Assembly: GCF_026914185.1 (NCBI RefSeq)
Contig: NC_070572.1
Span: 806,001 to 870,000 of the forward strand
DNA: 64,000 nucleotides
Direction: 5' to 3'
Source of the DNA: Puccinia triticina
Taxonomy: Eukaryota; Basidiomycota; Pucciniomycetes; Pucciniales; Pucciniaceae
Positions 55,411 through 64,000 of this stretch are shown here, piece by piece (within the stretch, counting starts at the first letter, position 1; the number at the start of each line of letters is the position of its first letter). Below the pieces are notes generated by a model. That model had not been told where the DNA came from, did no database searches, and saw only the letters and a list, made by a program, of their open reading frames with translations. The position numbers and the translations under genes were made by a program.

Positions 55411-57670
55411 GGTGTGGTGGTGGTCCAGCCAGGGTGGGTGCTCGCTGGCTGGTGGTGGGGGATGGCTGGGTTTTATTAATGGGACGGTCAACAGCCGCCT
55501 GGCTGGTGGGATCTGGCATGGCCCGAGCCAGGGGGAGATCGCCAGCCGCCCTCCGCGGGCCATTCTTCCGCCTCCCCGTCCTGCCGAGCTCCTTTCTCCT
55601 CGCCAGCCTCTGCATGGTCCTGCACTACACTGGGGCACTCAAAGGAATCCCCGCCCGATCGCCGCCGTCAAAGGAGCCCCACTCACGCTGCCCGTGCCCA
55701 CAGTCATGCACAGCACACCCCCCCCCCCCCCCCCCCCGAGAACGGGGGCATCGGGCCAGAGAGCCCGAAGCTCGACCGCCGGAGAGAACGCGGCCCCCGG
55801 AGGACCCGCGAAAGGCCACACCGCACATCCACCGCTTCCGGGCCACCCGCTTCGTGCCACTCGTCCCGGGCGACCCCCACCCACACAGACACAGGCAGGA
55901 AAGAGGGCCCGCAGTCGGGAGAGAGTCCAGCTAATGGTGGGGGCGAGAGGAGCGGCCGATCGGCGGGCCTGTGCAGGGGCACTTGCAGCGACGCGTGCAC
56001 CCATCACTCACGTGCCCCCGCCTTTGTGTCCAGCAGCCCTGCACGCTAATCCTGCATCCCCCCAGATCGCGCGCTGCTGCACTTACTTAAATGCATTACG
56101 TCGCCAGTCGCCCCTGCCGGCTCCCTATCATCAGCCTGCATGACTCCTGCTGCTTTTCCGGAGAAACACTGCCCCCCCCCCACGGGGGACCCGCCCAGCC
56201 CCCGAGGCGTCCGCCAGGGAGAGTCCCTGGCTAAGCTCTTCTCGCAAAAAATCCCGCTGTTTTGTTCAGGATGAGCTCGACAGTGATGGGCTTGAAAAGA
56301 GCGGGCAGAGCAGACCGCTAGCTTCCATGCCCTTGTTTCCTGCCTGCACCCAACGACCCGCCCGATCGGCCTGCGCTGCGGAGGCTGAGCAGCGGCCATC
56401 GGGGTGTTCCCCTGGAAAAGCGCTGCGCATGTGCGCCCTCAGAGGGCGGACTGCTCCAAAGTCCACCGTGTGTTACGGGACGGTTCTTGCCGGGGGTCGG
56501 GATGGACACGAAGGTTGAAGTGGGGGAAACACGCAAACAAGGTTCTGATCTCAACCGTGCGAAAGGCGAGAATCAGAAGGCTACGGAGAGGAGTTGGGCA
56601 AACGGGGGAGGAGTGCACGCTCGCGTTGGGTGCCGGATGGGCCCGTGCCCACTCTCCTTGGTGGCCGGCGCCGTCCGGCCGGTGGAGGGCCTCAGCCTTA
56701 ATTGGTGGCCAAGCGGTGCCGGCCAGGGAAGGCGTGTGCACGCCCTTTGTCTGCCGGTTCACCGCAGCCATCGCAAAGGCAGTCTGAGCTCCTCGTGATG
56801 GCGGGTACAGGCCTCAGACGGCCGCCCTGCGCCATGTTGAGAGAGACAAAGGATGAACACTAGAGTTCACAGACACACAAAGTCTTGTGACACTCGGGAG
56901 TGAGAAAGGCATGGTTCTGGTTCACTGAGGAAGGAAACCCCAGAAGCAATCTTGCAGAGACTACATACAAAATTGATTTGTGTTATGGTTGAAGCATACT
57001 GGATATGGATATAAGCATACTATCTCAACACACCAGCAAGGGCATGCGTCCTTGGATGGCCAGGCTTTACCGGCCATCAACAGGAGGCGGCATCCAATGC
57101 CCAACATGTATTGGCCATCATCAGCTGTTCACACACCTTTTGTTGGCTGGGGTCCCCAGGGAAGATTTTGACACCCTCTCCAGAGAGGGCCATCCTGTCC
57201 CCTTTTTCTGCAACTGTGCTGGATGCTTTTGGTGAAATGTGTGGAAGAAATAATGAACAATGCTGGAACTCATCCGCAACTGATCTGGATCTGATCCTGC
57301 ATTCATCCATGAATCATCTACAAGCCATGCAGAAGTCAACCGGAACACAGTCAAAACCACTAAGACACAATGGCCACAATCAAATCATAAATCTAATGTG
57401 AGCTGGGTGTTGATTGGGATAATTTCTTGGGGTTTGATTCATGATATTTACGCAATCATGAAGATGATCATTTTTATACTGTTGCCCTCATGTGCACGGG
57501 TAAAAGGTTGTTCCAGAGTGCAGGCTGGGCTTCCTGCAGATAAACATGTACACCCTGGTGAGAATGATGTCACCTTGAAGGCCCATCTGAATGGGAATAC
57601 TTCCCTAAAGAAGGAAAGTATCATCTACAATCAAGTCAAAAAATGATGAAAATAGGGTGGAAATATGTGT
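55411..57670. other. Right part of the GC-rich island and flank, no supported gene
   Basis: Holds the MYB promoter. Long plus-strand frames (for example 55181-56143) overlap each other in several frames and look compositional. A C run is at 55719-55738. Beyond 56,850 composition returns to normal. No recognisable product. Confidence 0.4.
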
Positions 57671-58393
57671 TGTGGTGAGCCTCATCAAAACCTCTTTACT
57701 CTCTGTGGGCTCTAGGAATAAACTCTCAAGGCAACCAACCACTTAGGCCAACAACACGGAACACCAGACACAGGACCCAGGCACCTCAACATCAAACACT
57801 CCATCATCACCAAATCCAGACATACATTAAACATCAAATCCACATTGGTCAACAACTCAACAGCCCTTTTCTTACCTCGTGGTTTCACACTAATGCACCT
57901 ACTTTGGGATTAGTACTTGTCTCATCTTCATGCGCATCATCCCTTTCTGTTCATTTATCCTACACTTCTCCTTGATTGAAGTTTTTCACTGTTTCATATT
58001 TCCCACAACCACAAGTCAACCACCCCCCAGATTGTGTATATAAAATGCCCCTTTGTCCACACTTTTGTCCCCCATCAGCTCATCAGACAGTAGTTGGTCA
58101 ATAGTTATATAATCTCATAGTTACCTTATAGTCAATTACAGTAGCCATTCTGCCTTGACAAATATATCATCTTACCTGCCCAACATCCAGTAACCATTCT
58201 GTGTGAGAGAATTACTTACTTTGCCATTTCATCACCTTACTCTGATATTATCTTGATCTTCTGCGCCACACCTTTTCTTGAGTTTCATTACTCTATTGGT
58301 GTCTTCTACTCTTTAGCATTTCACCCGGGGGGCAGCCTTTTCACGCACTCATCCCCTCCACAGCTATCTCTATCCCACGGAGTAGTCCCCACA
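57671..58393. mobile_element. Probable solo LTR, TGTGG..CCACA (degenerate TSD)
   Basis: TGTGGTGAGCC at 57671 to GTAGTCCCCACA at 58393, TGTATATAAAATG near 58035 and GGGCAGCC near 58331: the layout of the solo LTRs at 6.0 and 42.4 kb. Flanks GTGT and GCGT differ at one base, so the TSD is uncertain. Confidence 0.45.
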
Positions 58394-60082
58394 GCGTCAA
58401 GTCAAGCGTGGAGGTTTGGGCTCAGCTAGACAACCTTGCGTCTCAACACATATCAGTGTGTGAGCCATTTTTGTGTTTGTTTGTTTTCCAACGTCTCCGT
58501 GCCCATGCATGTGAATTGTTTTCAATTTTGCCAATGTCACCTTTGTGTATGCGCGTATAGTGGGGTGACAGATCACTGGAGGGGCCTTTCACAGCTCCAT
58601 GGCAAGTAAACACTTGTCAGAAAGTCATCAGAGCCTCAGCTAGTCACATTCATGTTGTGTGAAACCCCTTGCACATAGATAAATTGATCACCATAAATTT
58701 GCCATACATGATTAATAATTGAACATTGAGTACCTATCATTTCATTGTGGGCTGTAATCAAGTTATACTTAAGGAATGAAACAGCTCTATGCAACATTGC
58801 ACAATGTCCTGTGATACTTCCTCATAAATTATGACAGACTTCCCATTCACTTCTGAATAATTTATCAATAATTTCCTAATCCACATCTGACTCACATCAG
58901 AACCAGAACAACATAAAATTACTGTCTGCAAGTTTCTGGAAAGCGCGTCAAAGTCTCCCCTGATGGACGAGTTGGATTTCTACCCTCTCTCAGCCTCTTG
59001 TTTGATTCACCAACAGCTAAAAATATTATTATCATCAAAATTAAAACACATGTAGTTCTTGATTTATTTTACTCTAGAATTTTAGTTCTAGAAAGATTTA
59101 TATGTGTAGTACTTAATTAATCTTACTCTAGACTTGTAGTTCTAGAAAGATTTAGAAATTTAGTTCTAAATAATTTTTACTCAAGATGTGTAGCTCTTGG
59201 GCAGTTTCTAGTTGTAGTCATCTGTCACAAATGTGACAGATCAGCTTGATTTATATTTCCCTCTGAATTCATAGTAATAAATAATCAAGTCAGAGCACAT
59301 TCTTCTTCTGACCAAACTCAAGATTTCATCAAGAGGAACAAGTCCCCAGCTCCTCCTCATCCTCCCTTGACCTTGACACTGGGGTTGAAAATCTACCAGG
59401 ATGTACGACCATCAAAGAGAATACACACTTCCTTCAATGGCTGCTGCTGCTCAGTCATTAAAGGGAGTGGGTCCTCCTCTTGATGGCAGGACCTTCATGG
59501 CAAACAAGGGGAAACACACCTTTTAATGGACCTTACAGTAGGGCTATCAAAGGGAGTCTCCCCAGGATGGCCCGTTTGTATCCTAGTTCACCTGTGAAAT
59601 AGTGTCACAAGGAATGGTGTGTGAAAATCTCCACCCTTGCATTTGGGAAAATGTGAAGGTGGTACATGGGCAATGCCCTGGGGCTCTCATCTGTGCCCCG
59701 CAGAACCACATGTTTTCTTTCAGAATCCCAGACATCAGCATCCAAACCCGCCAGCAGACAGCAGGTGCCCGCAGCGGATTTGTTTTGGCCAGCTCTAGGT
59801 TAGGATTGGCTGCTGGAAAGCTTGTATTGTTGGATGAAATGTCATTCACATTTCACATGAAATCAAATTACATCTTGAGAACATTCCAACACGTACACCA
59901 CGGGGCGCATTCCTGGAAATGCGCTGCATCCCGCGGACGTTTCTGACTGAGAAATGTCCAGAGGATTTCCGTGGAGCATCCAGCGGACGCAAGGGGCAAT
60001 GAGCATCACTCGGACGCTTCCAGAAGCGTCCAAGTGATGCTTTGTCCTTCAAACCATTGGGCGGACATCAAAAATTGCCGCC
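58394..60082. other. Intergenic, no supported gene
   Basis: 59040-59220 is AT-rich with TAGTTCTAGAAAGATTTA repeats. ATCTGTCACA AA TGTGACAGAT at about 59219-59240 is a palindrome with a 2-base centre. 60003-60044 (GCATCACT.GGACGCTTC and its inverse) forms a strong hairpin. Nothing coding recognised. Confidence 0.4.
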
Positions 60083-60647
60083 ATCCATTGGATACTCTCA
60101 AATTGAGAGTGTCCAATGGACATCTTGACAGTCCAAACACACTCAAACAGGTCATCTCTTGATGACCGGTCTGTGCCAGTCATCAAGGGAATTAGTTCTC
60201 CCCTGTCATTGAGGGGACTCAGGTCTTCTCTCAATGACCGGTCTGTGCCAGTCATTGAGGGGACTCAGGTCTCCTCTTGATGACCGGTCTGTGCAGGTCA
60301 TTGAGGAGACTCAGGTCTCCTCTTGTTGACCGGTCTGTGCTGGTCATTGAGGGGACTCAGGTCTCCTCTTGATGACCGTTCTGTGCCGGTCATTGAGGGG
60401 ACTCAGGTCTCCTCTTGATGACCGGTCTGTGCCGGTCATCAAGGGGACTCAGGTCTCCTCTTGATGACCGGTCTGTGCCAGTCATCAAGAGGGTCTCGCC
60501 GGTCATCAAGGGGAATCAGGTCTCCTCTTGAGCGATGGACATGAGACAAAGCTGTCAACAAGAAACTCTCCGTTGAGAGTGTCTGGCAGACACCAAAACT
60601 GTTGTCCATTGGACACTCTGGCTGGAGTGTCCAATGGATGTTTGGAA
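60083..60647. repeat. 46-bp tandem array between two hairpins
   Basis: 60155-60505 holds about seven copies of a unit around GGTCATTGAGGGGACTCAGG followed by TCTCCTCTTGATGACC. It is bounded by two hairpins, 60083-60123 and 60606-60647, both made of GTCCAATGGA-type arms. The array is the most regular copy of the repeat seen at 3.4, 5.1, 7.1 and 36.5 kb. Confidence 0.85.
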
Positions 60648-60987
60648 ACAAGTCTCCAGTGTGTTGTGCTGGGTGTGTGGGCCCCTTCAGCATAGCTGGC
60701 ATGTCTTAGCCGGTAGTCACTGCCCTAGACACAGCCATACCCCCACCCCATCCCGTGTTTGATTGCGGGTCTTCTTCCCCCCCCACCCTGCTAGCTAATC
60801 ATCCATCCGCCACCAACCCATTGGGCCACCTGCAGTCGAGCCACCCCCCATACACTCAGGCCAGTCAGGCTGGCCTAATATTTTGACTAAAAGGGACCCT
60901 GGGATTTGTTTTGTATCAGGCTTGTTTCAAGGGGGACTGAACTCCAGTATACTGCATGTCAACTGACACCAGTTTCTTGAGTTTTTT
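60648..60987. other. Intergenic, no supported gene
   Basis: C-rich runs at 60777-60788; no motif seen. Confidence 0.4.
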
Positions 60988-61125
60988 TCACATTGTGCGC
61001 AGCTGATGCTCAGCTTTGTACCAGTCCTTGCTTAGCCTTCTCCTAGTCCTGTCCCAGCTGATGCTCAGCTTTGGCCCAGTCCTGGGCCAGCTGGCCAGCT
61101 GATGCTCAGCAAGCTGAGCATCAGC
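60988..61125. repeat. Remnant of the 33-bp minisatellite
   Basis: Diverged AGCTGATGCTCAGCTTTG/CAGTCC units, inverted relative to 48.7-49.6 kb, ending in CAGCAAGCTGAGCATCAGCTGAG, which folds back on the preceding unit. Confidence 0.75.
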
Positions 61126-61196
61126 TGAGCCAGACCAGGGAAAAAGATGGATTGGTAAATTTAAGTCATTCATTGGAATCAATTGCGCCGGAGACG

Positions 61197-61814
61197 CTAC
61201 CCAAGACTACCTTTAGGGAAATTAAGTGTTAAGTTCCACCCATTCACACGTACGCAATTAGGGAAGTGTCTCACTTTAACAATACACCATCCAGTTCGGA
61301 TATGCACACCAACCAAAAAGCCGGAAAACCACTCTTGGCAACCTAAGAATCTCAAATTCAAACCTATTGTTGTAGATAGTGTGGGAGAAACAACAAAGTT
61401 GACAGTCACCAGCTTGAAGTTTACCTATATAATTATTTCAGTTTCTGTTGTGTTGGTGTCAACACTTGTAGCGCATACCTTGTGAAATACTACAATAGAA
61501 TAATTGGGCCCCAGGCCGGGATGATTGCCAGAAGTTATTGAAAGTTCTATGATTGTGCCAACGGCGGTGACAATTATTTGATTCATCCCTGAGTGAGTTG
61601 TCATATTGTGTGTTGGAAGAGGAGTTGCCAATTTGAAGTCAAGTTCAAGTGCTCCATTGTGACTGAACCCAGATATTGAGCCTTTCATCAAGTAATTGCA
61701 GCAAGACGCTATGTTTTTCCCGCTGAAAACGCTCGCGCTTAGGTTCACGGGAAAGAACAGCATTGCCCCTGGCATGCCTGACCTGAGAGACACCCAGAGA
61801 AGATTATTCTCCAC
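61197..61814 (-). pseudogene. Unrecognised coding frame interrupted by one TAG
   Basis: On the minus strand one frame is open from at least 61814 to 61197 except for a TAG at 61425-61427. Upstream part: LRSGMPGAMLFFPVNLSA, CCNYLMKGSISGF, LDFKLATPLP, MNQIIVTAVGTIIELSI, HKVCATSVD. Downstream part: LVTVNFVVSPTLSTTIGLNL, FLGCQEWFSGFLVGVHI. Alternating hydrophobic residues suggest beta structure. The TAG is followed by GTAAAC, so a splice event rather than a stop is possible. A GTAAGT donor upstream (about 61898) and TAG acceptor (about 61822) suggest a preceding exon, but I could not join it in frame. No family recognised; it may be a decayed or spliced host gene. Confidence 0.4.
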
Positions 61815-61827
61815 AACACCTAATCTT

Positions 61828-63133
61828 TCGACATCTTCTGAAATCTCAGAGCAATTCTCAGCAAGCTTTCAAGGAGGTGAGGTCATGACAACTTACGTCA
61901 TCCTCCACTGCGGGGGTCTGCCGCGGCTGTTGTGAACAACAAGGAAAGGGCGTCAAATGGCTGCTGGTTGCGGATTTTGAGACCTGTGCGGTGTTAATTG
62001 AGTTGTCAACTGGTCTGGTCGAAAATATAGTATAATGTACTGAAAAGACAAATTGGGGTGTCCAGTTCAATTGAAATAAGGTGAACTGATCTAGTTGGAT
62101 GATAGTGTAGCAAAAAGACTTGTGAAGCAGACCGGATGAGGTTAAACTGGAAAATTTGGTCTGGTCTAGGAAAAAAACAGTATAACATAGGTACTCACTG
62201 CATGTGTCACCGGGAAAACCCCGATTGAAGGGATATTAATGCAGTGCCGGAGTATTGGCTGCACTCATAACAACCAAAGCTGGTGAGTGGCGTCCGAGAC
62301 GTCTGGCTGGGTGGTTACTGGTGAATGTTTTCAAAGGCAAGGGCTGGTTTGGTGTCATAGGCGATTTGGAGAGGGTTGGAAAGGGTTCGAAGTGTGTTCA
62401 CAGGTGGATTGGTTTAGCTGTACGGAGAGTTGCGGCTTGGAGAAGGTTTCCTTTGTCTTTCCGCTGGGGCGATCTGGCATGCTGCAATTCAAGCTACCAT
62501 CAACCCCCAACCTCTCCGCTGTCCCACTTGCGCAGTTTGAGAGGCAAACAGTGGGCCCCCCACTGGTCACAGCCTTTGCTGCGGGCCGGGGGCCTTCAGA
62601 GCATCCGCATCCGTGGCTAGATCAGCCTGGGCTAACTAGCTTGGATTACAATTGGAATAGGATAATCCAACTGGCCATCTGCATGGGTGGGGATTAGTGG
62701 GTCCGAGGCTGTTGGAGGTTATGTGTTTAGGTGCCTATGTGTTATGTGTTTGGCACCTAAACACATAAAGTTCATACTAACAAGCATGATGCATATTCAT
62801 TTTGGGATTAGTCCCAGGATTAGTGGGGTCTACATTTAGACCCCACTAGCTCCAAACGGAGCTCCGGGTTAAGTTGATCCCCGGTTGATCCAACCCAATG
62901 CGGGTGCGGGGTTGAACTAAGTGCCCTAATCCGGGCTAACTTAGCCCCCGGTGCGGATGGTCTCACATCCATCCCTTTTGACCCGTGCGCTTGACGCGGG
63001 CTGGGGGGTGAGCCTGTGGACACAGCACTTTTGCTGATGTTGGAGGGCTAGGTTGAGTTTTTGAGGGCGGGGGTTAGAATTTTGTGTGATATAATTTGTT
63101 TTGTGTTTAGCTTTTTGTATATGGGAAACCCTT
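61828..63133. other. Intergenic, no supported gene
   Basis: 62729-62768 forms a hairpin (TATGTGTTTAGGTGCC and its inverse). 62925-62950 has GGGCTAACTTAGCCC. Plus-strand frames at 62255-62697 overlap in two frames without motif. Confidence 0.4.
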
Positions 63134-63245
63134 CACCAGGAGAAAACAATCATCACTTGTCTGCAAGTGACATAGCAAATTAAAAAGGGGCCTTTGTACT
63201 TTCTCATTTCACTTGTAGGCAAGTTATCATTGTTTTTTCCTGGTG
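63134..63245. mobile_element. MITE, 112 bp, same termini as the element at 48463
   Basis: CACCAGGAGAAAACAATCAT at 63134 and its inverse ending CCTGGTG at 63245, with CACTTGT.TGCAAGTGA just inside. The 3-bp flanks are CTT on both sides. It is nearly all inverted repeat, so it should fold into a hairpin. Confidence 0.88.
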
Positions 63246-63533
63246 CTTGTAATTTGTTTTTTAATTTGTTGAATTTATAGGGGAAACCCTTGATTTTTTT
63301 TTGTGTTGAGCTTTTTCTATATGGGAAACCCTTGTAATTTTTTTGTAATTTGTTGTATTTATAGGGGAAACCCTTGATTTTTTTTTTTTGATGGTCTCAG
63401 TTTTCTTTGTCTTTAATAAACTTGGATGCACCGGTAAGTGGCAAACTTTCCTAATTTTTGAAAGCCTTATTCTTTCACAAAGTGGCCAAAAATTCTAAAA
63501 AGTTAAAATACATATTTATCATGATTCACTAAT
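63246..63533. other. Intergenic, T-rich, with short repeats
   Basis: 'tataggggaaacccttgattttttt' occurs twice (about 63277 and 63361), alternating with 'tatatgggaaaccctt' (about 63117 and 63318). No gene. Confidence 0.45.
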
Positions 63534-63535
63534 TA

Positions 63536-63670
63536 GCACTGTTCACGTAAGAAATCTATGACCATGTGAGAGATATACAGCAGCATACTTTCCCAGCCAA
63601 ATTGGCTGGCACAATGGGATAAACTTTATTTCAATCTTGCTGATGTTTATATAGCTTACGTGAACAGTGC
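63536..63670. mobile_element. MITE, 135 bp, TA target site (Tc1/mariner type)
   Basis: GCACTGTTCACGTAAG at 63536 and its exact inverse ending at 63670, flanked by TA on both sides (63534-63535 and 63671-63672). No coding capacity. Confidence 0.8.
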
Positions 63671-63672
63671 TA

Positions 63673-64000
63673 TTTATTTGGATTTTTTGGCTGGTGGTAA
63701 TATGGATTCCAGGTCCCCAATTGACTGTACTGGTTCTTTTTATTGGTGCAATTTTTAAGCATACAAAGAAGCTTCAAAAAACTCCAAATAAATTCACAGA
63801 GGACAATAATAAGCTTTTCTATTGATTTTTAAAGAAATAATTTGAAAAAGTTGCGCCCTTCATGCGCAGTGCGCAAAGTGTTTGAAAACTTCGCGCACTG
63901 CACAGTGCACAAAGTAAGTCCAAAAAAATAGTATAAAAATCTACATATAACTAAAGGAATAGCCTCTGGGAGCCAAACTAACCCGTACAAAAATCTGTCA
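63673..64000. other. Intergenic to window end, no supported gene
   Basis: Short inverted GCGCAGTGCGC/GCGCACTGC words near 63865-63910. Nothing coding seen. Confidence 0.45.

Noticed and set aside
55181..56143. Long plus-strand frame of 320 codons
   Set aside because: Overlaps other open frames on both strands in high-GC sequence, is Gly/Arg/Pro-rich and has no motif.
60155..60505. CRISPR-like array of 46-bp units
   Set aside because: The whole unit repeats, with no variable spacers, and there are no cas-type genes; the setting is fungal.

Overview
The window looks like repeat-dense nuclear DNA of a basidiomycete, most consistent with a rust fungus (Pucciniales). The grounds are short spliceosomal introns (about 55-100 bp, GT..AG) in every host gene I could splice, LTR retrotransposons (Ty1/copia, Ty3/gypsy) and hAT DNA elements inserted into one another, and a predicted secreted-protein family present in three copies. 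The taxonomic call is an inference; there is no rRNA or other marker here.

Host genes are few. (1) 43820-45657 (+): a two-exon gene for a predicted secreted protein of 581 aa with a basic NLS-like motif. Two decayed relatives lie on the minus strand at 20960-23237. (2) 38660-39702 (-): a five-exon PWI-domain splicing coactivator (SRRM1/SRm160-like) whose RS tail is cut by an in-frame TAG. (3) 40580-40696 (-): a 38-aa predicted secreted peptide with a TATA box upstream. (4) 53638-55410 (-): a three-exon R2R3-type MYB protein (548 aa) in a GC-rich island (about 52.5-56.8 kb). (5) 61197-61814 (-): an unrecognised frame interrupted once by TAG.

Mobile DNA fills most of the rest. 0-3.4 kb holds two Ty1/copia remnants. 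4.8-7.8 kb holds an inverted-repeat locus carrying two solo LTRs. 10,762-20,281 is a complete, apparently very young Ty3/gypsy chromovirus: near-identical 970-bp LTRs, a 5-bp TSD, an unbroken 2259-aa Gag-Pol, and a 401-codon ORF overlapping the Gag N-terminus in another frame. 23,752-36,515 is a three-level nest: a hAT element (-) split by a Ty3/gypsy element (-), whose RT/RNase H region is split by a second hAT element (+) with perfect 8-bp TSDs. Other TIR or LTR elements with TSDs lie at 36.9, 41.7, 42.4, 48.5, 50.9, 63.1 and 63.5 kb.

The signals I think most deserve follow-up are: (a) four unrelated short LTRs sharing an intron-like module, a direct repeat followed by GTAAGC/GTATAG and a polypyrimidine tract, where one LTR of a pair looks like the spliced form of the other; (b) the overlapping ORF in the chromovirus; (c) the predicted secreted, NLS-containing family whose 92-98 bp intron is supported by comparing three copies; (d) a 615-bp non-autonomous hAT-like element carrying a coiled-coil ORF.
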